A DNA stretch of 17,490 nucleotides. Source: Irineochytrium annulatum. Its lineage: Eukaryota > Chytridiomycota > Chytridiomycetes > Chytridiales > Chytridiaceae. The first letter of the stretch is position 1, and each line of letters begins with the position of its first letter. Shown here in pieces: positions 1 to 8,766 of this stretch. The position numbers were made by a program, and so were the translations under genes. The stretch lies in NCBI GenBank assembly GCA_027600665.1, contig JADGJL010000276.1, positions 1-17,490 of the forward strand. The letters run 5' to 3'. Below the pieces are notes generated by a model. That model made no database searches. It had not been told where the DNA came from and saw only the letters and a program-made list of their open reading frames with translations.

Positions 1-43
1 CTGCAGGCGCTCCCGCCCGCGCCACCACCGGGAGCGCCTGCAG
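1..43. repeat. Perfect 14-bp inverted repeat inside velvet tail coding sequence
   Basis: CTGCAGGCGCTCCC at 1-14 is the exact reverse complement of GGGAGCGCCTGCAG at 30-43, separated by a 15-bp loop. Both arms carry a CTGCAG hexamer. It lies within Gly/Ala-rich codons of the velvet tail, so it could form a strong mRNA hairpin. Part of the symmetry may follow from alternating GGN and GCN codons. Confidence 0.8.
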
Positions 44-1052
44 CGCCGCCCGGCGGGAACCCACCACCGCCACCCTGGCTATAGTACGGCGGGTACCCGC
101 CCGGAGGGCCTCCCATCGGGCCGCCCGCATTCGGACCACCGGGGTACGGCCCGCCTGGTCCACCGGGATACGGCCCGCCAGGGTAATGCGACATGGGGTT
201 CGGCGGCTGCATCGGACCGCCGCCGCCACCGCTTGATCCACTCGGGCCGCTGCCCGGACCACCGCCACCCGGTCCACCTTTATCGCCCGGCCCACCGCGG
301 TACGGCGGTCCGCCGGGAGGAGGGCCACCGTGGTAGCCATAGGGAGGGTAAGGACCCGGAAAGTGGTGCATCGGGCCGCCCATATGCGGCGGCGGGCCGG
401 GGTAGCGCTGCGCGTTCGGGCCGCCAGGAGGTCCGCCGGGTCCACCGCCCGGAGCGGAAGGGTCCATCTTCATACCGCCAGGACCGTAGAAGTGCCCGGG
501 CGGGCCGCCAGAGGTCGAGCCGCTCGGGTGATCCGGGCCGGATGGCGGTGCGTTCGGGTTTCCAGGAGGACGAGGGTTCGGGGGACCGGCATTACCCCCG
601 CCTTGCTCGGACTTAGAATGATCGTAGTGCATGTCGGGATAATTCGGGTTACCATATGGGGGCCGCATCGGGTAATCTCCCCGGTGATGCCAATCAGGAC
701 CAGGACCCATAGGAGGTCGGCCATCACGAGGGCCGCCGGGTCCCGGAGGGTACGGCGGGTATCCGCCACGCCCGCCGTCGTAACCGTATCCATCCGGGCC
801 GCCAGGTCCCATGGGGTATCCCGTCGCAGGGTCGTAATGCGGCGGCATAGGCATTCCTCCGTAAGGACCGGGAGGCCCGTAAGGGTCGCCGCCCCACATC
901 CCCGGTCTCGGCGGGTAGTGACCATGCATCGCGGGGTCGTGCGGTCCAGGGTAGTGCCCGCGAGGATCCTGCATGTGTGGAGGATACATTGGGCGGCCGT
1001 ACGGGTTCATCGGGGGCATGCTCGACTTATCACTGTCGTTTAACTTCATTTT
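1..1052 (-). repeat. Pro/Gly/Tyr-rich low-complexity tail of the velvet protein
   Basis: The last visible velvet exon is one uninterrupted frame of 350 codons with no stop. It is dominated by degenerate [17 protein letters not shown] and MGPGG units. Sparse other segments occur, such as [18 protein letters not shown] and a [11 protein letters not shown] island near base 620. The units are imperfect, so this is biased composition rather than a tandem array of identical copies. It probably gives a disordered segment; no folded domain is visible. Confidence 0.85.
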
Positions 1053-2554
1053 CTGCACGGGCGATCAGCATGCAATTAGGAAATGGGAGACGATTCAGAA
1101 ATCCCACCTTATTCGCCTTGCCCCGAGGCTCGACGGGCTCGTCTTCATCCTCGGAAGCAGACGCGTCGCTATTGTCCTCGCTAGCGGCACGACCCTTCTT
1201 CCTGCCCTTCTTCCCGTCGGGACTCACTTCACCATCGGCACCGCGCTTCGCCCGCGGCCTGCCAATCGAGCTGCAAGTGCAAGAGGTTCAGCAAAAGCTG
1301 CGTTCTGCTTCTACATCAACCCGCACAAACCTGCGGATCCTAAGCTCCTTCCTGATCCGAATCTTCAGCCCTTGTTCCGCAAACGTCCGGGACAAGAAAG
1401 TAGACTCCTCCATACCGGGGAATTTCTTGGCGGGGTATACATCTAAATGGAAATGTGATTCAGTAAAAAAGCTGCAGCGAGCAAGAAAGGGGCAGACACG
1501 CACTGAAAACATCCGAGAAGATAAAGGCGCAGAAGTAAATCTCGGTATTGATGATCTCAAACAACGAGAACTTGAGCCTGTACGCGCCCTCCATCCGAAC
1601 CGAAAGGTCTGGGAAGACAAAGAAGGCGCCGTCCTTGTTGTCCAGATCCTTAAGCCGGTAGAGGGACGACACGATCGAGCCGGTCGTAGACCTCGTCTTG
1701 CCGTCGCGAAGAAGGTGGAGCTCCTCCTCCGAGTCCGGGGAGATGAGGGAGGCATACATAAAGTAATAAGGATTGTAGAGATACGCGGAGCTGCAGAGAG
1801 CGTTAGCACATGTCCTTTGTGACAGCAAAGCATTGCAGATTGATGGTAAAACGTTGCAGCCGTGTATGCGCAAGTGACGGTGAGTTGATTGAGATGACAA
1901 AAGGAGATAGATGATAGCAAAGTGGTGTACAATGCCAGATCGACATGCAAAGTGGTGTATGCACGCGGTAAATGACGACCGCTAGCACGCATCGCGCCGT
2001 CGGAACAATCGCAAGCATGTGAATGTAAACTTACTTCTCATCGACAGAGCCAGCATCGTTTATCTCCAACTGGATGATTGGCGGCGGGTCGACCGGCCTT
2101 CGGTCGACTGAATGACGTTTTGGGGAAGGGGGGGAGTGAAGAGGTGAGTACCTTGGACCAAAAGCAAAAATACCAAGGCACCGGGTTTAGCGACGGGGGG
2201 CGGTGCGGCATATTTTGATGGGGATGTCATCCCTTCGCGCGCCCTCCCCAGATCCCGCCGATCAAAAATGCCAAAGAGCGGTGAGAACATACCCTTCTCC
2301 CCGAACCCGCACATGCGCGAGTGCTTTGGCTGCTGCCTGAGCTTGAGGATGTATTTCCGAGAATGATGGGGCGGCGCGAGGGCCCCGGCGCCGCCGGCCT
2401 GGTTCAGCTGCGATCCCATTCCGACGGCGCCCGGGCCGCCGCCGGGGCCTGGCGGCATCCCGGCCATCTGTCCGGGTTGGCCGTTGCCGTCGGGCCTCGA
2501 GTTCAGGGTGACGAAGTGGTAAGGCGACGAGTCCGAGAGCTGGGGATTCGACAT
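1..2554 (-). CDS. Velvet-domain transcriptional regulator with long Pro/Gly-rich tail (3' end beyond window)
   Basis: Likely a nuclear velvet-family regulator of development. Exons on the minus strand: 2554-2293, 2107-2035, 1790-1504, 1442-1331, 1270-1108, 1052-1 (open at the edge), giving about 650 residues. The start is the only ATG before the domain; upstream frame begins with non-ATG codons. The velvet domain spans residues ~67-245 and is seen directly: [17 protein letters not shown], then [52 protein letters not shown] and [10 protein letters not shown]. Every join keeps frame inside these motifs. After the domain come a basic stretch (KKGRKKGR), an acidic Ser-rich stretch, a second basic patch (KKMK) made at the last splice junction, then ~350 residues rich in Pro, Gly, Tyr, Met and His. 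The subfamily (VeA, VelB, VosA or VelC) is not assigned. Introns 1 and 2 (185 and 244 bp) are much longer than others here. The C-terminus is missing from the window. Confidence 0.93.
2088..2108. repeat. 8-bp inverted repeat over the 3' splice site of velvet intron 1
   Basis: GTCGACCG at 2088-2095 and CGGTCGAC at 2101-2108 are perfect reverse complements with a 5-base loop. On the minus strand the stem starts at the last base of the intron (the G of the acceptor AG) and covers the first codons of exon 2, encoding VDRRPVD. The stem may simply result from the two Val-Asp pairs in this conserved velvet motif. Confidence 0.7.
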
Positions 2555-3454
2555 GGCCTCAGTGGTAGACAGTGATATGCGATTGACGGGCTGAGCAGAC
2601 GGATCGGCTTCGCAGCTGACGATGGGGACGCCAGGTCGCGGGTTGGGTGAGGTGAGGACGCGGCCGACGGGGCGGTTGCGTCGGAAGTCGTTGTCTGGAT
2701 CGTTGGAGGGTGCCGGGTTGGTCGGTCTGTTCCTTGTCCAAGTTGCGACTTTGTGGACTCGCTCTCGCAAAAAATCGGGAGTCGGTTTGGTAGCGTTCAA
2801 GCACAGTTCACGAGTTCCAATGGGCTGGCAGCGGTATTTGCTGTATTTGCCCGCTGTTTTTGCGGCGGCGACTTTGTCCCGATTCAATCATCGCGCAGAT
2901 AACCCGGCGCCGTTTCGCGGGTCCGCGAGCATGAGCGGAACATTTTCGAGGCAGAAGAAGGGTCCCCGGATCTCGCCAGAAATGCTACGCGGATGTGCAG
3001 CGCAGACCGAGGACACCGTGAACAATAGAGATATTAATATTGACATATTAGACAAAGTATTATTATGCTAGCACATCCACGTTGGCGGCGATATCCATTC
3101 AATCTATATCCGCGACTATCAACATTTAACACTTGGGCAAAAATAAGTCTAACGCGCATATTTATATGCACCAATTCTACAAATATTTTTTTGTTGGCAT
3201 AAGCATCTTTTGGCATAACCATCGCGAGTCACGTCATTGCAAGCATTTTGGGGTCGCGACGGAGCGCGTGTGAACCACAAACCATGAAGGGATTGTCAAA
3301 ACGATGGAATTTTTTTTTTTTTTTGGATTTCCGATGGGGGTTGTGATCTGGACCGGCTGCTGTTGCGCCATCCGCAAAAAGTACTAAAAATGGTTGCATG
3401 TTTGCAAAAACCATGCGCAGATAATTTGCAAATAAATTTAAGCATTTAAACTAG
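2555..3454. promoter_or_regulatory. Upstream region of the velvet gene and 3' flank of the glycosidase/kinase gene
   Basis: No convincing gene lies here. The part next to the velvet start (to about 2890) is GC-rich and open without an ATG, so it is probably 5' leader. From about 3000 the DNA becomes AT-rich. It contains a run of 15 T at 3310-3324 and an imperfect 16-bp tandem duplication at 3194-3209/3210-3225 (TTGGCATAA followed by GCATC or CCATC). The velvet promoter and the 3' end of the neighbouring transcript should both lie in this interval. No specific factor site is claimed. Confidence 0.5.
3310..3324. repeat. Poly(dA:dT) tract
   Basis: A run of 15 T on the plus strand (A on the transcribed direction of both flanking genes), about 130 bp beyond the stop of the glycosidase/kinase gene and 750 bp upstream of the velvet start. 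Such tracts often disfavour nucleosomes in fungal intergenic DNA; that role here is inference. Confidence 0.6.
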
Positions 3455-5999
3455 TCATAACTCGATCACCCACGTGATCGCAGGCCCATCAACAGCACCA
3501 TCGTCAGCAAAAACTGTTGAAAGGTTCCCGACCGCCCGCTCGCTCACCAGGCTCGCCTCTGCGGCTCTCATCCCAACCCTGACGCACCTCTCTAAAACAT
3601 CCGTCGACAACTTAACCCTTCCATTCTTCTCCTCGCGTTCCAGGGTCCCGGCTTCCCGAAGCAAAGCGGCCACGAACGCCCCGACGAGCGAGTCACCGGC
3701 GCCCGTGACGCTGATGACGTCGCTTAGAACGACAGCAGGCCTGATGTGACGGAATTCCACCCTGACGCGATCATCGATACCCTTGATAACACGCCCGCCG
3801 TCGTCTAAACGGCGAACAAGTAGGACCCCTTCGCGGCCGAGCTTGATGATTTGAATCGGGAAGAGCCTCGCGAGCGCTGACGCAACAGTAACCACGCCGC
3901 TGTTCCGGTCGACATCGTTGGTGCGCTCGACGAGTTCCGAGGCCTTCGTGCTGTGAGGCCATGGCACGAGCTTCAGTTGCGCGGCGGCATCCATCATCCG
4001 CCCTAGCTCAAGGCTGTTTGGCGTCACGAACTGGACCGCGCCGAGAACGTCCGCAGCCTTCAAGTCGTCGTTTGCCATGGCCGCGATGAAACGCTCGGCC
4101 TTGTGGCCCGAAGTTGGCTCGAAGAGGCCTGGCAAATGAAATCAACAAGGGTTTTAAGAAACGAAATACAATCGGCTTACATCCAAACGCTTCCTTTCCG
4201 TTCATCTTCGCCCTCACGCACCGCGCCATCAACTCCTGCGACACATTTCCATCCAGCACAATCAACCCTTCCACCCCTTCCACCTTAACATCATTCCCGA
4301 CGGCATCATGAATGTCCATATCTGCCACAGCGACCCTCAGCGCCCCGGATCCCCTCAGCATCGCGCTGTACACCGCCGTCCGTCCCTTGTCCACCACCTT
4401 AACGCCTGACATATCCATTCCCATCCCCTTTAAATTCCCGAGCGCAATATCCCCAAACGCGTCCGTCCCGACGGCCGTATGAAAAATCGGTTTACCGCCC
4501 ATGTGGTGGCACGCCTCGGCCACGTTCCGACCGACACCGCCGAGCGTGACGGACACCTTACCAGGGTGCGAGTCGCCGTCGGCCTCGTGTCGGCCGGCAC
4601 CGTCGTCGGCCTTGGTTGAGGGTGGTCTGTTGGGCTGACTCGTGATGTCCACGTTCGTCCCGCCAAAGATAACGGGTCGCGGGATCGCCGTACACGTCGT
4701 CCACGTCAACTTCTCGACCACCTTCGTCGTCGCACGTGCAGACCCCGCCGCTCCCCCACCGCGCAGCCTCGCTAACTCCACCGCGATCCTCGTGCCGACC
4801 CTTGCGTTGTTCCTTATTAACGCCACGTTCGACTCCAACGAACCCCCGCCCGTCAACTTCGACACCTTCTCCAACAAAAACGGCGTCACATCCTTCCCCT
4901 TCACCCCCTTTTCCCCCGCCTCCCTCAAAGCGTCCACAATAGCCCTCTCCATCTGCCCGTCGTCGACCCTTACATCCTCCTCCAGAATCGGCACGGCGAC
5001 CACATGCCCGTTCCTCAACCCTGCGCGCTCCGACGCCGAAATCATACGCGCGCAGTCCGCAGGGTCCGGGAGGGCTGCGATGGCCTTGTGGCCGGATCTT
5101 GGCGTGTAAAAGGACGGGAACTCCGGGGAAGGGTGACAGGTGACGACGGGGACCCCCAGGGTCTCGAGGACCTCGAGCGTGCGCGGGATGTCGAGAATGG
5201 ATTTGACGCCGGCGCAGACAACCGTGACGGGCGTGCGGGAGAGCTCAGTCAAATCGGCGGATATGTCCTAGTAAGGAGAAGAACGGCGGGCTCAAAACGC
5301 TTTGCGTCGTGGAACGTGAATGCGGAGTTTACCATCGTGCTCTCGGCACCGCGGTGCACGCCTCCGATGCCGCCGGTTACAAAGACTGAGATGCCACACA
5401 GGTCCGCCGCGATCATGGTCGCCGATACGGTGGTGGCGCCCATTGTAGGCTGGCCCATTCCATCTCGTCTCGAGAGTAAAAGAGCCATGTCTCTCCTAGA
5501 TAAGAAGAATGTGAGCACAAAGAAGATTAAATGTAAAAGCGTCACTTCCAAAAACCACATTTACTGCACCTGGAACTTACCGCGACACTTTAGCCACTTC
5601 CTTGTGCCCAGCCGTCGCCAGCCTGGTCAAATCCTCCGCATTCAGACCGACCTTGATCCTCCCATCCATGATCGCTATGGTGGCCGGCGTCGCACCGTTC
5701 TCCCTCACGATTCTCTCGACCTCGAGCGCCGTCTCCTCGTTCCTCGGGTACGGCATGCCATGCGAGATAATGGTGCTTTCCAGGGCGACAAGGGGCGCAC
5801 CTCTGGCGAGGCAATCGCGCACCTCCGGGTGGATGTCGAGCAGCGGGTTGGACAGCGCTTGGATGGAGCGTGACGGGGGGTGGAGGGTCGAGGAGAACCG
5901 CCGGCGGGAAGCGAGCTGAAGACGACGAGGAGGCGCGAGGACGGCCAGCCGCCGGCACGGCGGAGGGACCCATCCCATGCACGGAAAGTGGATGATCAT
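3455..5999 (-). CDS. Bifunctional pseudouridine-5'-phosphate glycosidase / PfkB-family kinase
   Basis: Pseudouridine catabolism enzyme. The kinase half is expected to phosphorylate pseudouridine, and the glycosidase half to split the product into uracil and ribose 5-phosphate. Exons: 5999-5581, 5495-5333, 5267-4181, 4128-3455 (introns 85, 65, 52 bp), 780 residues, stop TGA. PsuG domain ~47-365: [10 protein letters not shown] (Glu74), AKVSRRD (Lys137), [21 protein letters not shown] region (Asp195), [13 protein letters not shown] (Lys216). By motif these match E. coli PsuG Glu31, Lys93, Asp149 and Lys166. PfkB domain ~391-780: [13 protein letters not shown], then [10 protein letters not shown] with the catalytic-base Asp ~702. 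A charged loop of ~25 residues precedes the GG motif. The N-terminus ([17 protein letters not shown]) looks like a mitochondrial presequence; a second ATG at 5978 keeps it. This fusion order is known from fungi and other eukaryotes. Confidence 0.96.
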
Positions 6000-6740
6000 T
6001 TTGACGACCAAGTCGATAAAACTTCCACTCACGTAAATACCTTGATCGGACCTCGTCCGCCTCCCATCTCAGTTCGCGGCAGCTGCCACTAAAGAATGAT
6101 GCGGATGCTGCACAAGGAGTCCTGTCGACGCAACCGAGCTAACTCAACGGGCTCGAGCGTGTGAGAAACTTGAGCACATCTTCGCTGAGCCGACCTCGTC
6201 CGCCTCCCTTCGCTTGCGGTATGCTTTCAATTTTCAAAGTAGGCTCCTTCATGTTGTTGCCGCGCGTTCCTCCCTATAGCCTAGAGCCCCCAAATGAAAT
6301 GGTCCGGGTTCGGTGCCCGCAGTCCTTGCTCTTGTGTGTATCTTGATCGGAAAACCTTCAAGCGATTTATCTTACAAATAATAATGAATAGCCTCTTCCT
6401 TCACGGGTGCGACTCGACATCGCATCACAGCGATGGTGGTGGTGTCCCAGCATCACAACCGTGAAAAATCGAAGTCGGGGCAAGCAGCAGGCCCCCACTT
6501 GAAAGGACTTCTTCCCTCCCAACGACGCCGGCGTCGGCGCCCCTGTCGGTCACCATATCCACCACGAGCCCGTCGCGCCCCGGATCCGTTAGATCCATCA
6601 ACTCGTCCGGCTCCAACTCCGCGGCCGAGCGCTTTTCCCGCCTGCTCTCAAAGTTCAAATCCTCCTCCTCGCGCGGCGAGTCTAGAGAGGAGCAGGCCGC
6701 CGACCCAGTTATCACTGACACAACCGTTTTCGCTTCCACC
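6000..6740. promoter_or_regulatory. Divergent intergenic region between the glycosidase/kinase gene and the unknown membrane-protein gene
   Basis: Both flanking genes start here and point outward, so the 741 bp should hold both promoters and leaders. I see no credible gene. It carries an exact 17-bp direct repeat, GACCTCGTCCGCCTCCC, at 6049-6065 and 6192-6208, and a shared 10-mer CTTGATCGGA at 6041-6050 and 6342-6351. The stretch from about 6470 to 6740 is GC-rich and is probably the leader of the plus-strand gene. Confidence 0.55.
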
Positions 6741-8301
6741 ATGGCGAAGAAGAGGAACGGGAGGAAGGGCGGGAGCCGGGCATCGGCACCGACCCCTTCA
6801 GCAGCCCCACCTCCTCCTCAGGAGGCCGCGACCGCGATCGCGGACAGGCCGACGAACGGGAACGGGCATCATCACACCGAGCAACGTTCGCCCGACGCCA
6901 AGGCGCTCTCGCCGACCGCGTCCGCCTCCGACGAGCTCACCTCCTCCCGCCGCACCTCAATTGACACCAACACCGACGCGACCTCCGTCGCCTCAGTTCT
7001 CATGAGCCAGGCCAAGCCCAACCCGCTGAGCCTGCCAAAGGCGCCAGTGGCATCCGCCTCGCTGTCGCCGGTGAACGTGACCCTCGCCACTGGCGCGGCT
7101 AAGCCCGCCGTCGTGTCGACCCTCGCGCCCGCGGAGCTGATGCCGGAGTACATGAGGAGGGGTAGCCATGGGTCGATCGTCGCGGGGTGCGGGGACGTGG
7201 CCACCGCCGCGGAAGCAGAGGTCGAGCCAGCGGAGGCATCGGAGTCCGCTTCTAGCGTGCCGCCGTCGCCGCCCATGGAGGCTAAGGATGGTGCTGGTGA
7301 CTCGGAAGGTTACAAGACGCAGGATGAGCATGAGGAGAGGCTGCCAGATGCAATTCAAGAGCAGCCGGAGGAGGAAGGTCGGAATTCTTTTTATTTTTCC
7401 TTAGTGTTTTTAAACCAACATTTGCCAGCAGAAGACGGCGGCGGTGAGACGACCCCGACTCGCCAGACCCCGCCCGGCGAACGCTTCGACTCCAAGTACA
7501 GCGCCGTCGAAAAGTCCGATGATTTGAGGTCCTCGAACGAGAAGCTGACGTTTGGCGGCATCGAGAAGACGGACGAGGAGATTGAGCCGTACATCCTGGC
7601 CGCCCAGGCCCAGCAGGCCGCCCGGGCCGAGGAGGAATCAATTGACCGCCAGCAGCGGGCGCAATTTGAGTCTACGCTCGCGAACATGGACTCGACAATG
7701 GTCATGGGTGCCATCATTGAGGAGGCAGCTGACGTCGTATTTAACACGACGGGGGTGAGCGGGACGCGGGATAACATGGACGCTGACGCTGGTATGTTTT
7801 TTCCGTTCGAACATTGCTCATACTAATTTTCCTAAAGACATGGTTTGCGCCGACCCTAAGCGCGTGGACTCCACCACGGAGAAGCAGCAAGCCGTCTCAG
7901 CGCCTAACACCAACACGGCGTCAAAGTCGGATTCCTTTACCTGGGCCATGACCCGCCGCTTAATTCACATGAGCTCACCCGCAGTCTCTACGGCTTTGCG
8001 CTACGCCCAGCCCCTCATGTCGGCGCTCAACCGGCACCCGCGCATTCGGGCCGCGGCTAAGGTGGCCGGCCTGATCTCGATTTCGCCACTTGTGGGAGTC
8101 ATGCTCATGTTTACTTGGCCGCTTGTGCTCGCTTACAGAGTCAGCCCGTCTACGTTTAGAAAGAGGCTGAGGGACTGGATCGTGGCCATTAAAAAGGAGT
8201 TTGAGAAGGGGATCAACATGAAGATTGGTCCGGCCGTCGAGGAGCCGATGAATGAGGAGGTGCCAATGGTTGGGGCTATTGCCGCCGCTTTTGCGGCGTG
8301 A
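6741..8301 (+). CDS. Unrecognised protein with disordered N-terminus and C-terminal membrane segment
   Basis: I do not recognise this family. The start ATG is in strong context (CCACCATGG). Exons: 6741-7377, 7429-7791, 7838-8301, giving 487 residues. The 7792-7837 intron (46 bp) has donor GTATGT, branch-like TACTAAT and acceptor AAAG. The 7378-7428 intron is inferred: the stretch is AT-rich, encodes an out-of-character hydrophobic peptide, ends in a CAGCAG double acceptor, and is in frame without a stop. The gene is therefore readable with or without splicing it. The protein opens basic (MAKKRNGRKGG), then has ~200 residues rich in Ala, Ser, Pro and Thr, then an acidic mid-region (EEIEPYILAAQAQQAARAEEE). 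One hydrophobic segment lies at ~409-433, followed by a basic stretch (STFRKRLRDWIVAIKKEFEK). A tail-anchored or hairpin membrane protein is plausible; function is unknown. Confidence 0.8.
7378..7428 (+). other. Probable in-frame stopless intron with tandem CAGCAG acceptor
   Basis: This 51-bp stretch starts with a weak GTCGGA donor and is much richer in T than the exons around it. It ends at CCAG, immediately followed by another CAG (acceptors ending at 7428 or 7431, 51 or 54 bp). Both lengths are multiples of three, and retention adds 17 or 18 hydrophobic residues. Composition suggests an intron; the donor is poor, so coding use cannot be excluded. Confidence 0.55.
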
Positions 8302-8766
8302 TGATTGAGGAGCGTTGTGATGATCGGGGGTAGATATTGCTGGCTGTATGGTAGGGTTTGCGTTCTTCTCGCAACTTTGATGGTTTACCTATCATATATT
8401 TGAGTTTCTTTTAACTTTACCTCTTACTTTCATATCCGCTCTTCCCTTATCATTATTTGTTTATCGATTTGATGATTTGATTGTCTGCGACTGCTTCTGT
8501 TCCTCATTTTTGCTGTCGAGATTCTGCTTTCGTACATGGCATCGATTTATTACGGTATCAGGAGAAACGTCATTGGGCTTTCTTATGTTGGTGCTTCTGC
8601 TATTTCTTACTTTTCCTTCGTCCCCTCCCCCGCCTTCCCCCCTCAATTTTATCATCAAAACTGCAAAAGTATTAAATGAAGTGAATCGTCATGCTAACGA
8701 GAAGACAAAATGCAATGCGATTGGAAATGACTACGCGAAAAACAAAAAATGCCAAAGACGAGTTAA
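8302..8766. other. Convergent 3' intergenic spacer
   Basis: This lies between the stop codons of the plus-strand membrane-protein gene and the minus-strand CFAP57 gene. It is AT- and pyrimidine-richer than the coding regions, as expected of 3' UTR and termination sequence for both transcripts. I see no gene, RNA structure or repeat that stands out. Confidence 0.5.

Noticed and set aside
1..1000. CRISPR-like or satellite repeat array
   Set aside because: The repeated units are degenerate codon patterns within one protein frame, with no fixed repeat length or unique spacers.
330..1043. Plus-strand open frame of 237 codons, Arg/Val-rich
   Set aside because: It is the exact antisense of the velvet P/G-rich tail, and its openness follows from the biased GGN/CCN codons. 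No domain and no promoter-like context.
977..1822. Plus-strand open frame of 281 codons
   Set aside because: It runs antisense through velvet exons and introns whose minus-strand product is unmistakable; the frame has no recognisable motif.
2555..2887. N-terminal extension of the velvet protein by 111 residues
   Set aside because: The upstream frame is open but has no ATG; it could only begin at a TTG. The ATG at 2554 has a purine at -3 and was chosen.
5004..5873. Plus-strand open frame of 289 codons over the glycosidase exons
   Set aside because: Antisense shadow of the PsuG coding region, crossing three of its exons and two introns, with no family motif.
6425..6742. Minus-strand open frame of 105 codons in the divergent region
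   Set aside because: It overlaps the start and probable leader of the plus-strand gene, has no recognisable domain, and its composition mirrors the GC-rich leader.
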